A stretch of 64,000 nt of DNA from Panopea generosa (taxonomy: Eukaryota > Mollusca > Bivalvia > Adapedonta > Hiatellidae). The notes beneath the pieces were generated by a model. It made no database searches, was not told the DNA's origin, and worked only from the letters and a program-made list of their open reading frames with translations. Within the stretch, counting starts at the first letter, position 1. Each line of letters begins with the position of its first letter. This document shows positions 36,301-48,300 of the stretch, piece by piece. The translations under genes and the position numbers were made by a program. The DNA lies in NCBI GenBank assembly GCA_029582155.1, contig CM055898.1, positions 19,432,229 to 19,496,228 on the forward strand. The letters are read 5' to 3'.

Positions 36301-39300
36301 TCATAACATCTCAATCAGTTGCTTTTCCTTCTCATTACATTGTCCTTGCAATCATACATGGTGTTTTTTCGCATGTTAAAACTTGCGACACACATGCACA
36401 ACAGTGTCAGCTGGTGTGAGAGCTGTTAACAGTATTTGTTATATTTTATTTAACCTCCCCAACCCGACCTAATCAGATTTGAATTATTAATTTTGACCCA
36501 CCCTATAATATTGTATTCTGCATCTAAAACACTATCTTGTCATCTTTAATATATGGGTTAACATCGTGAAGTGCTTAGCGTTTCCCTTATGTTGTCAATT
36601 GTATCCTGTGTACACTTATTTTAATACCATACTCCCTGGAATAAACACTCCACTAATAAACCCTCTTCACACACAAACACAATTTTGGTCCGATTATTTT
36701 TTTTAAGTATTATCACTAAAACAAAACCTTATTGTAATGTTGTGTATAAATTGCTTGTGAAATAATTATCAAACAAAACATTGTTGTTTAAACTCTTAAA
36801 AAAAACACAAAATTTTTTATTTTTTTTATCCGACACCTTTTTTGAAAAATGCATCACCTTCAGATGCATTTATTTGAAGGAATATGGTATATAAAGTTGA
36901 GTAGTACTGTTACTAGTACATGACAATAAGAAGATAATCATGTAATAAATCTCTGTTTTAAACTTATTTTGTGGAATCAAATAGTAAATATTGTAATAAG
37001 AATTTTTTTTTTGTAAAAAAGCTATGTCTCTCCCACATACAGTTGTGAAAATAACTTAATTCATATACAGGTTTCACACCGGTCAATCGTTGCAATTTCT
37101 GTCAAAATATGATATTTTAAGAAGTTGGTTTAACTGGACTACAGATTACTCAATTAGAATGCGTAAGAAATATGCAACCCAGGCCTTCTAAAATTGCCGG
37201 TTTTTCGGTTTTTTGACCGATTTCTGAAGTTCAAAACCGGTTTTCATTTCAAAGTTTAATAAAAAATTGTTCCAGATATTTTCAAAGTTCAATAAAAAAT
37301 CGGTCCAGATATTTTCTATTGGTCGTATAAAATCTCATAAATTGCTCTTACCATGCCATACTGACCTGTGAGATACGCCTTGCGGCAATATCATTTGACC
37401 CAATAATCCGTTTGTTTTGTCACCTGCTGTGCGAAATGGTGTCATTTTCGACTAAACCATTGACAGTATTAGGGGAGTTTATCGGAAGAGTCTATCGCTA
37501 TGTAGCACACCTTCGATGTGTGATCAGCGACCAATAGCGTTCTGTCAGTTCATGAAAAGACTGTGTCCGTAATTTCTTTGATATACCGCTAGCCAAAGCT
37601 GGGACGGTCGGACCAAATATTGTTTGCGTCATTAAAATATTTGATAAAACGTGCAGTGTTACTTGTTTGTTTCATTTTTTTAAAAAGATAACTTTAATTA
37701 TAAAATTAATGACATTAATTAATGAAAGTGATAAAACCCGGACCGATTTTGTTTTGATGTGGGACAGGTTCTGAATGATTTATTTTGGTGGTTGAACCAT
37801 TACATTGGTTTCCACGGTGATTATTATACGCAGCTTCCGGAACTTGCGACACTTCCAGTTTGATCGAACATTTTTTAAATAATGAAAATTATTCAGTCAA
37901 GCGGAAACATAATGTCAGTCATTAAAATGTACACATTGTGATAAAGTATGTTATAAATAGTACACAAATAAACTTGAAATCGTTCCCTATTAATAAATAA
38001 ACGGAGAAAATACATGATGCAGCTGACATGGTGAGTGGGGTATGCATACATGTAAAGGCATAATGTAAGGCAGTTTTAGTGATTTTTATTAAAATAAGTG
38101 CGATTATTACGGTAGTAAAAAACCTGGACCGATTTGCATTTTGGAATTTTAGAAGGCCTGATGCAACCCTAGGCTTCAGGCTGATCATTCCTAGCAAGCT
38201 TCAGTTAACCCTTTACTCCATAGATATGCATTTTCCCGCACCAATATCAGAAGGCCTTTGAAAACAGTGCAGGAAGAGTTAACTGACTGAGTTGAAAACA
38301 GTGCAAGAAGTGTTCAGATTGCTCGTTATGAGCAATCTGAACTCTTGCTGCACTGTTTTCAAAGGCCTTCTGATATTGGTGCGGGAAAATGCGTATCTAT
38401 GGAGTAAAGGGTTAACTGAAGCTTGCTAGGAATGATCAGTCTGAAGCCTAGAGTTGCATATCTCTTACGCATTCTAATTGAGTAATCTGTAGTCCAGTTA
38501 ATGACCTTTTGAATTCCGAAATGACAAATCTTACCCATGCTACTAACTTCTAGCCTGTAATAATGCATTACATGTATATTCTTCTTCCATCAACTGCCAC
38601 TGCGTGTCCTTTACATATTGAGATGTCTGTGCTCAGGTTGGTACCTAATTGGTATAATTCATTAAGTGTTAGTGATACTTGAGTACTAATTGAATCAGAT
38701 AATCTAAATTAAGTAATGCATTATGAAGATAAATTATAAACCCTGTACATATAATATAAAAGGACAATGCCTAACAACTTGAGTAGACAATGTAAAGGCA
38801 AACCTAAACAAGTACCAGTACACATACAATGTATAACAATATCACTGGCAGATTTAACACTAAAGAATGAAGGGGGCATGGATGTCTTAGAGACTTTAGA
38901 AAATGGTATTGACATTCCTTTGGAGTTTTCCTTGAACCTTTGAGTTTTCCATTTCCCTTACCAAACGCCATTATAAATTCTAGATTCTCATCCAAATTTC
39001 TTAAAAAGAGAAGGTGGGGAGAATTTTTTTTATTTTATTTTTTTTTTTTATGAAATAAAAAAGGTCGGGGCGGCATGAAAATTAGGTGGCAGGCAGGGAT
39101 GATAATTTAGCAATTAAATTATTATTGCCTTATGTATTGATTTTATTGTGAAAATGCAAGATTGTCAAATTAGGTTGGTTTGTTCTTGGATATAGGTTGG
39201 AACATTGTTCTGGGATATAAGTTGGTATGTTGTTTTCAGATAAAGGTTGGTATGTTGTTGTTCTGAGATATAGGTTGGTATGTTGCTGTTCTTGGATATA

Positions 39301-42300
39301 GGTTGGTATGTTGCTCTGGGGTATAGGTTGGTATGTTGTTGTTCTGGGGTAAAGGTTGGTATGTTGTTGTTATGGGATATAGGTTGGTATGTTGTTCTGC
39401 TGTATGGGTTGGTATGTTTTTGTTCTGGAATAAAGGTTGGTATGTTGTTCTGGGGTATAGGTTGGTATGTCATTGTTCTGGGATATATGTTGGGTATGTT
39501 GTTGTTCTGGGATATAGGTTGGGTATGTTGTTGTTCTGGGATATAGGTTGGTATGTTGTTGTTCTGAAATATAGGTTGGTATGTCATTGTTCTGGGATAT
39601 ATGTTGGGTATGTTGTCATTCTGGGATATAGGTTGGTATGTCATTGTTCTGGGATATATGTTGGGTATGTTGTTGTTCTGAGATATAGGTTGGTATGTCA
39701 TTGTTCTGGGATATAGGTTGGTATGTTGTTGTTCTAGGATATATGTTGCTGTCATTGTTCTGGGATATAGGTTGGTATGTCATTGTTCTGGGATATATGT
39801 TGGTATGTCATTGTTCTGGGATATATGTTGGTATGTTGTAAATGTTCTGAGATATAGGTTGGTATGTCATTGTTCTGGGAGTTAGGTTGGTATGTCATTG
39901 TTCTGGGAGATATGTTGGTATGTCATTGTTCTGGGATATATGTTGGTATGTTGTAAATGTTCTGAGATATAGGTTGGTATGTCATTGTTCTGGGATATAT
40001 GTTGGGTATGTTGTTGTTCTGGGATATAGGTTGGTATGTCATTGTTCTGGGATATATGTTAGGTATGTTGTTGTTCTGAGATATAGGTTGGTATGTCATT
40101 GTTCTGGGATATATGTTGGGTATGTTGTTGTTCTGAGATATAGGTTGGTATGTCATTGTTCTGGGATATATGCTGGGTATGTTGTTGTTCTGAGATATAG
40201 GTTTGTATGTCATTGTTCTGGGATATATGTTGGTATGTTGTAAATGTTCTGGGATATAGGTTGGTATGTTGTTGTTCTGGGATATAGGTTGGTATGTCAT
40301 TGTTCTGGGATATATGTTAGGTATGTTGTTGTTCTGAGATATAGGTTGGTATGTCATTGTTCTGGGATATATGTTGGGTATGTTGTTGTTCTGGGATATA
40401 GGTTGGTATGTCATTGTTCTGGGATATATGCTGGGTATGTTGTTGTTCTGAGATATAGGTTTGTATGTCATTGTTCTGGGATATATGTTGGTATGTTGTA
40501 AATGTTCTGGGATATAGGTTGGTATGTTGTTGTTCTGGGATATAGGTTGCTATGTCATTGTTCTGGGATATATGTTGGTATGTCATTGTTCTGGGAGATA
40601 TGTTGGTATGTCATTGTTCTGGGATATATGTTGGTATGTTGTAAATGTTTGAGATATAGGTTGGTATGTCATTGTTCTGGGATATATGTTGGGTATGTTG
40701 TTGTTCTGGGATATAGGTTGGTATGTCATTGTTCTGGGATATATGTTAGGTATGTTGTTGTTCTGAGATATAGGTTGGTATGTCATTGTTCTGGGATATA
40801 TGTTGGGTATGTTGTTGTTCTGAGATATAGGTTGGTATGTCATTGTTCTGGGATATATGTTGGGTATGTTGTTGTTCTGAGATATAGGTTGGTATGTCAT
40901 TGTTCTGGGATATATGCTGGGTATGTTGTTGTTCTGAGATATAGGTTGGTATGTCATTGTTCTGTGATATATGTTGGTTATGTTGTTGTTCTGAGATATA
41001 GGTTGGTATATCATTGTTCTGGGATATATGTTGGGTATGTTGTTGTTCTGGGATATAGGTTGGTATGTCATTGTTCTGGGATATATGTTGGGTATGTTCT
41101 GGGATATATGTTGTTGTTCTGGGATGTAGGTTGGTATGTCATTGTTCTTGGATATAGGTTGGTATGTTGTTGTTCTGGGATATAGGTTGGTATGTCATTG
41201 TTCTGGGATATAGGTCGGTATGTCATTGTTCTGGGATATATGTTGGGTATGTTGTTGTTCTGAGATAAAGGTTGGTATGTCATTGTTCTGGGATATATGT
41301 TGGGTATGTTGTTGTTCTGAGATATAGGTTGGTATGTCATTGTTCTGGGATATATGTTGGGTATGTTGTTGTTCTGGGATATAGGTTGGTATGTCATTGT
41401 TCTGTGATATATGTTGGGTATGTTGTTGTTCTGGGATATATGTTGGTATGTCATTGTTCTGAGATATAGGTTGGTATGTTGTTGTTCTGGGATATAGGTT
41501 GGTATGTCATTGTTCTGGGATATATGTTGGGTATGTTGTTGTTCTGAGATATAGGTTGGTATGTCATTGTTCTGGGATATATGTTGGGTATGTTGTTGTT
41601 CTGGGATATATGTTGGTATGTCATTGTTCTGGGATATAGGTTGGTTTGTCATTGTTCTGGGATATATGTTGGGTATGTTGTTGTTCTGGGATATAGGTTG
41701 GTATGTCATTGTTCTGTGATATATGTTGGTATGTCATTGTTCTGAGATATAGGTTGGTATGTCATTGTTCTGGGATATAGGTTTGTATGTCATTGTTCTG
41801 GGATATATGTTGGTATGTTGTAAATGTTCTGGGATATAGGTTGGTATGTTGTTGTTCTGGGATATAGGTTGCTATGTCATTGTTCTGGGATATAGGTTGG
41901 TATGTCATTGTTCTGGGATATGTGTTGGTATGTCATTGTTCTTGGATATAGGTTGGTATGTTGTTCTGGAATAAACCATAAAGGTCAAGGTTCGATGAGT
42001 GACTGACAGTGATCCAACTGCATTCTCAAGTGTATTTGTTTATAAAAAGTTATTTTAGGTTGATTGAAAAGTTAGCTGTTAGCTAGGTTTCAGCTTCATT
42101 TGGGGAATTAGCTTGATAGAGTTCTAGGTCACAGATCACTAATAAAACGTCCCTTCGGTGACGCGGGGTCAGTTCAGTATGTCACGAACTAAATTTAACG
42201 CTTGTACCAGGATATTATACATGACTTAGAAGTCTCCAGTTTGAATCATTTAATATAATATCAATCCATTTATAAAAAAAAACACATAAATAGTTCTCAA

Positions 42301-45300
42301 ATTATGGTTAACCAAAGTTCTTAGAAGTAAAACTTGTGTTCTTTCTGATATCTAAATAACTTAATTAATTCTAGTCCGCCGACTAATACAAGTCTCAGAT
42401 TTGCCAACTATTATAAATTACTAAACTTATTATCTCAACTCCATGTACAATCTTTAATTCCTTATATTTACTCAGATCATCTAGATGACATTGTAACCAT
42501 ACTTATTTAATATTACAAATTTATTTTGCATGATTTTTAGATAAATATATGTAACTATACACTTAACCAATTTTGTAATTATTCGCCTGAATTTCTTTAT
42601 CTTTCCTAGAAATTGTGACAAATATAGAAATTTTATGGTTTTGAATACTGCTTTAAATGAGGAAGGCATCGATCATGAAAATGTTATGAAAGTCATACAT
42701 ACGAGGGGTTATCCAGAAGTTCGTGGACACATGCTATAAAATAAAAACTACATCTTATATATGTGTAATATTTTCAGTTTATAGTATTCAATCTCAGTGT
42801 AAGTTGTATACAAATTTTAAATAAAATACACAATATAACAAATAATTTACATACATTCGATATACATCATGTACAGTGATGTGCCGCAGGTCAATTTTGA
42901 AGGCGACGTCGCGACGTCAATTCTTCTCAAAGTAAGCACCGCTATTTTCTATACATTTGCGGTGGCGTTCTACCCACTGATGAAAAACTTGCTTGTACCA
43001 GTCCGATGGGTATGAATACAAAATGGTATTAGATTCCGTTTGAAGTTCTTTTAAGTTATTAAAATGTTTGCCCTTCAATTCGCACTTTAATTTCGGAAAG
43101 AGTGCGAAATCACACGGTGCGAGATCTGGGGAGTACGGCGGATGTGGAAGAACTTCTGCCTCCATTTGTATTTCAATTGTCGTCTGCACTTCTCTCGACG
43201 AGTGAGCTGGTGCGTTGTCCTGATGTATTATAAGTCCACCCTCATAACCAGTTGGGTGCTTCCTAGTTATTGCTCTAGCAAGATGCCGGCGAAGGACCTG
43301 AAATTTATACGAAAAAACAAAGACAATAAGAAAATCGAGTATTAGTTATTTAAATGTCACGTTCCTTAATCTGCTAAAGCTGTAAATATATAAATTATAT
43401 AGAATTTTGTATTTTTATAGTACATGTAATACGTTGTTTATTTTTTTTTTAAAACTATTGTTTAATTATAAGTAAAATATATGTTTGTTATAAAATCGGT
43501 ACCTTTGAATAATACAATGCGTTGACAGACTGGCCTTTCGGAACGGCATGGCTCAGGATTATTCCGTTGATGTCGAAGAAGACGATGAACATATGTTTTC
43601 CTAACGATTTGGACATTCTGGCTTTTTTCGGTGGCGGCGAATCGGTTGATTTCCACTGACTTGACTGTTGTTTCGTTTCCGGATCATAATAAAACAACCA
43701 TGTCTCGTCGGTAGTTATAATCCTATTTAGGAATGAGTCGCCCTCTTTTGCGTATCTCGCTAGAAACTTCCTAGATTCTGTTACCCGGCGTTCCATTTCA
43801 TGATCTTTTAATAATCGGGGAACCCATCGCGCACTTATTCGGCTCATTTTCAATTCATCTTTGATGATTCTATGAACGGTGCCGTAGCCCATATCCAAAT
43901 CCTGGCATAGTTCATGTATTGTTACTCGGCAGTCCTTGTCTAGAAGATCTTTGACTAATTTAACATCACTTTTACGTGATTTTGACGTTGGGCGACCACA
44001 CCTTTCATCGTCCATTATGGTTTCCCGGCCATCACTGTATCGCTTATGCCATTTGTAGACTAGAGAACGTGCGACAGCAGGTTTCTTTGAGGCTCTGTTT
44101 AGAAGTTCCATCGTCTGTATCGGTGTATGCCCGAGATTTATGCAGAATTGTATTGCCGCTCGTTGTTTTTAACCGTTCTTCAGATGCCATTTTTACGCAC
44201 TCTGGCGAAGACCTCCTCAATGAAATATACGCTGGATTCGAATGCTTGCGCGTAAAACAACAAATGATGTTAAATTTAAAGACGTTAATGACGTTGCGTC
44301 AAACACGTATGTTTTCCCGCGGAATTGAAGAAATATATTTTAAATAATTAACATATATAAATTTTAGTTTATTAAAAAAATTGAGCTGCGGCACTTCATG
44401 TGCATGTACGTTACTATGGTTACTATAACTTTATAATGGTTGCATGAAAAACAATAAATTACTTACTATAGATTTGTAATACATAAATGTTTAAGTTATG
44501 TAATTTACACTTATGAACGTGTGCACAATAATTTTTTATAACATTTGTCCACGAACTTCTGGATAACCCCTCGTACAACCATGAATTTGTATTATGAGGT
44601 TTCATGTTTCGTAACCCTAAACCAAAAGTTACAATAAATTTGAGTTACTATTTAATTCCATAGAAGACACATTTTCTGGATGGTAACTTGTTTTAAAGAT
44701 CAATTTTAGAAAATTAAGAATGAATATATCTTATTAATGGATATTAGAATATATTAGATAAATCTCAGGGACACACCCTTTTATTGTTTCATATGTTTAT
44801 AAATTGCGTAATAAGAGATTGAAATAGCTTGATTGTCATGATTTTATATTTATCCTATTAAAAGTCAATGTAAAATAGTGTGACTTTCCAACTGAAAGCT
44901 ATATGCTCTTAACACTGATGTAACTTTTTCACGTAACTTTTTTTGAGAAATGCTAACAAGATGTGGGTGACCAATTAAACTTTCACCCGGTGTATATTAT
45001 AAGATCTTAATACAATAACTGTCCATGGTCCTTGTGAAGTAAATCCAGAACTTACACAAATCCCTCTCAAGTGGGTTTCCTTGGTAGAACAAATACAGAG
45101 TGCTGATACAGACCGTAATCCGATCAAGTACATCAAAAATGCATTTAAATAGAGTTTGTTTTGCATGTAAGACATGTTTGTTTTGCATTTGAAATGCATT
45201 TAAGTTTCAATAATGGTTTGCATTTTTAGCTCTACTGGCCAAAGGCCAGAAGTGCTTATGCAATGGCGTGTTTCATCGTCCGTCGTCAGTTGTCTGTCAT

Positions 45301-48300
45301 CTGTTAGCAGCACTTTCTCTGAAACCACGCAGCCATTTAAACTGAAACTCCACATGGATGTTTCTATTGCATAAGAGACTATACAGATATAATTTTTTTA
45401 GATCTGAAATTCAAGATGGCCCCCATTACTAAAAATAGTCCAAACTTAAAAAATCTTCATCTCATGAACGGCCCAACAGATTTTCAAAATGTTTATGTAG
45501 TAATGATGACCAGCTATAGTGTTGTTAGATTGTTCAAATGGAGTCCCTAGGGTTAAAAAATGACCCCACTCTGAGGGTTCAATTAGGGGACACATGTCAT
45601 TATAATATTTTTATATATTTTTTTTAAAATGGAAATGATTTTGCCTATATCTTCACAGAAGCATTGTTTGGTGAAGGAGGTTCTGATTTGTAAAAATGAC
45701 TGGGTTCCAATGTCTTAATGGGTCAGGAGGGGCCCCAAAAGGGTAAAAATTGGAATTACTAAAATTGTTTCCTTAAGAACAAGTTTTTCAGATTTGTTCA
45801 TATTTGGTGACCGCGGCATGATCTAGTGGTAGAGCGTCCGACTCGCATGCAGAAGGTCGTGGGTTCGATCCCCAGCCGGGTCATACTAAAGACTTTAAAA
45901 ATGGTACTAAAAGCTTCCTCGCTTGACGCTCAGCATTTAGAGGAGAGTTCTAGGTCTGGTCGGCCCTGTGTCAGTATAATGTGACTAGGTGGGGTATCAT
46001 ACCATGTGTCTGCGGCATGATACTGCAGTGTCACAGCGCTCAGAATACTGTCTTAAGTAGACACTGTTGCGATATGACTGAAAAATTGTTGAAAGCGACG
46101 CTAAACACCATACAACATTGTTCATATTTGGCATAAATTATCCCTGTGTGTAGGGGTTTGATTGCAGATAAGAATTAGGGGCTAAAATTTATAGGGGCCC
46201 TGTAAGTGAACTTAGAATTTTACATAAGGATACTATGGGAAAATAGAAAATTCTCTTTTACTATCATTTCTTCTCAAACCACTAGGCCAATTAAACTGAA
46301 AATTCACATGGATGTTTATATTGCATAGGAGACTATACAGTATATTTTTTTTTATCTGAAACTCAAGATGGCTGCTGTTACTGAAAATAGTCCAAAACTT
46401 AAAAATTCAGATTCTCATGAATGGCCCAACAGATTTTCAAAATGTTTATGTAGTAATGATGACCAACTATAGTTTTGTTAGATTTGTTCAAATGGTGTCT
46501 CTAGGGTTAAAAATGACCCCGTTCCGATGTTTCTATTGCATAGGAGAATTTCAAAAAGTGCTATGGCCACTATGAGTCAGTAGAGCGTCCTCGGGCCCTC
46601 TTGGGCCTCTTGTTTTATGATAAACGTTAAAGATAATATGAAAATGCAGTTCAAAACAATACTTTATGCATTTTAGCCTGCATTTGCATTCCAATCGTTT
46701 AGCGTGTATCGTCACCAATCGCATCATCTCTGGTTGTCCAATTGTAACACCGCAGTTGAAATAAATAGTAAGAACAAGATATTTAACGAAATACCTGGTT
46801 TTATAATTATGATAGTATATTAATTAAATAAGTTAAAATAATACTGATAAAATCTTTCTGAAATATTGCTAACTTCGTCACCTAATGTTAGGTATGGTCT
46901 ACCATATTTGTGATGATTTGTAGCATGACAGCAGATTAACATGTTTCATAAAACTCACAAATCCCCCCACCCCCAACTCAACGTAAACAAAATATATAAA
47001 GCATTTGAAATTAAAATAAATTTACATACCGGCTTATCATCGTTGATTTAACTTTAATCCATTATTTTCATATATATCCTATGAAATCTTTAATCCATTA
47101 TTTTTTTATATTTCCTACGAAATCGGACAACAGTTGTTTAAATTTTTGAAAATAAATGACATAAACATGACTAGCTGACACTTTCAAGGATATTTATGTA
47201 CATTATACACTGATAGCATTCTTTTGATAGCCTTCCTTCAAAAATTTCCAAGATACCCACTTAGTGATTAAAATTTTTGTTTCACTGGTGGCATCATCAT
47301 ACATTGGCACAAGGTAATAGTGAAAGGGACAGCGTGTTCATTCTGTACATAAATTTAGGTATGTGTAGTTATAAATAACTCTATATCAGTTAGAGTTATC
47401 TTTTTTAACAAATGGCTATATTGAAAATAAACATATTGGAAGACAATCAATTACAAACGAACACCAACCCTTTACGTGTGTTTGTTTTATATATATGAAA
47501 TATTTTATATCAAATTCTGGAACAGCCCTAAGTGGAAAATTTTCGGTGTAACGAACAGATTTTCTAAAATAGCATGAAAACTTTTCCTAATTTTCAATCA
47601 TATAACAGAACAGCAACATAAATCGGTGTTCAGATAATTAAATCAGTTAATTGGGGTAGTTGTGTAAGCAGGTCGTGTGTCACCTGATTGTTTTATCACA
47701 CTTTTACAAGTAAAGAAACGATGCCCAAGGCAATGATTTTTTACGGATAATTCGGGATTAAAATTTATAACAAAGAAATTAGATTGAAGTTACAGGTATA
47801 GCAATTTAAAGACTTTAAATGACAAAGAGAGCAGTCATTTCGTTTAATTATTTATTTCATTGTCAATATTGCTACGATAATATTAGAGGATATCCAAATC
47901 TTTAATATTTGATGTGTTTAACGTTTTCATTATCGTTTTGTATCATTTTTGGATCGTTCGCCCTGTTGCGTCTGTGTGTCATTTCGTTTCGTTTATCGTT
48001 TCGTTCGCATTTTAAGTCCATTTGTATATCATTTAAAACATGTTTGATATTTGTTTTGTTTCCGTTCGTTTGGTGTACTTGAACGGATAACGGTCTGTTT
48101 TGAGAGACACCATGATGGTTTGAGCTATACTTTTCAAGCCTGAACACTCAAAGCTCTATCCGCTGCAGTTAAACACATTTCAAATTCAAATGATTTTATG
48201 TTGAGATTCTAACACTACACAACATCTGACGAAAACTAAAAAATGTTTATTGTATTGATAGCAACGTGGTTTTAGCTTGACTATTCGTAGATAAAAAGAG

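Larger units (their letters stand above)
37134..38497. mobile_element. TTAA-flanked palindromic MITE split by a hAT-like element
   Basis: Outer ends are ctggactacagattactcaa and its reverse complement, flanked by TTAA at 37130-37133 and 38498-38501. Removing the nested 981-bp element and one 8-bp duplication leaves about 375 bp that is almost entirely palindromic, centred near 38327 (cagattgctcgttatgagca). The left arm has a small internal duplication (gaaaacagtgca twice). Confidence 0.8.

Noticed and set aside
39165..41709. Long ORFs on both strands (GIYVGYVVVLRYRLV and NNNIPNIYPRTMTYQ repeats)
   Set aside because: Pure translation of the 28/29-bp minisatellite; both strands are open only because the unit lacks stops in those phases.
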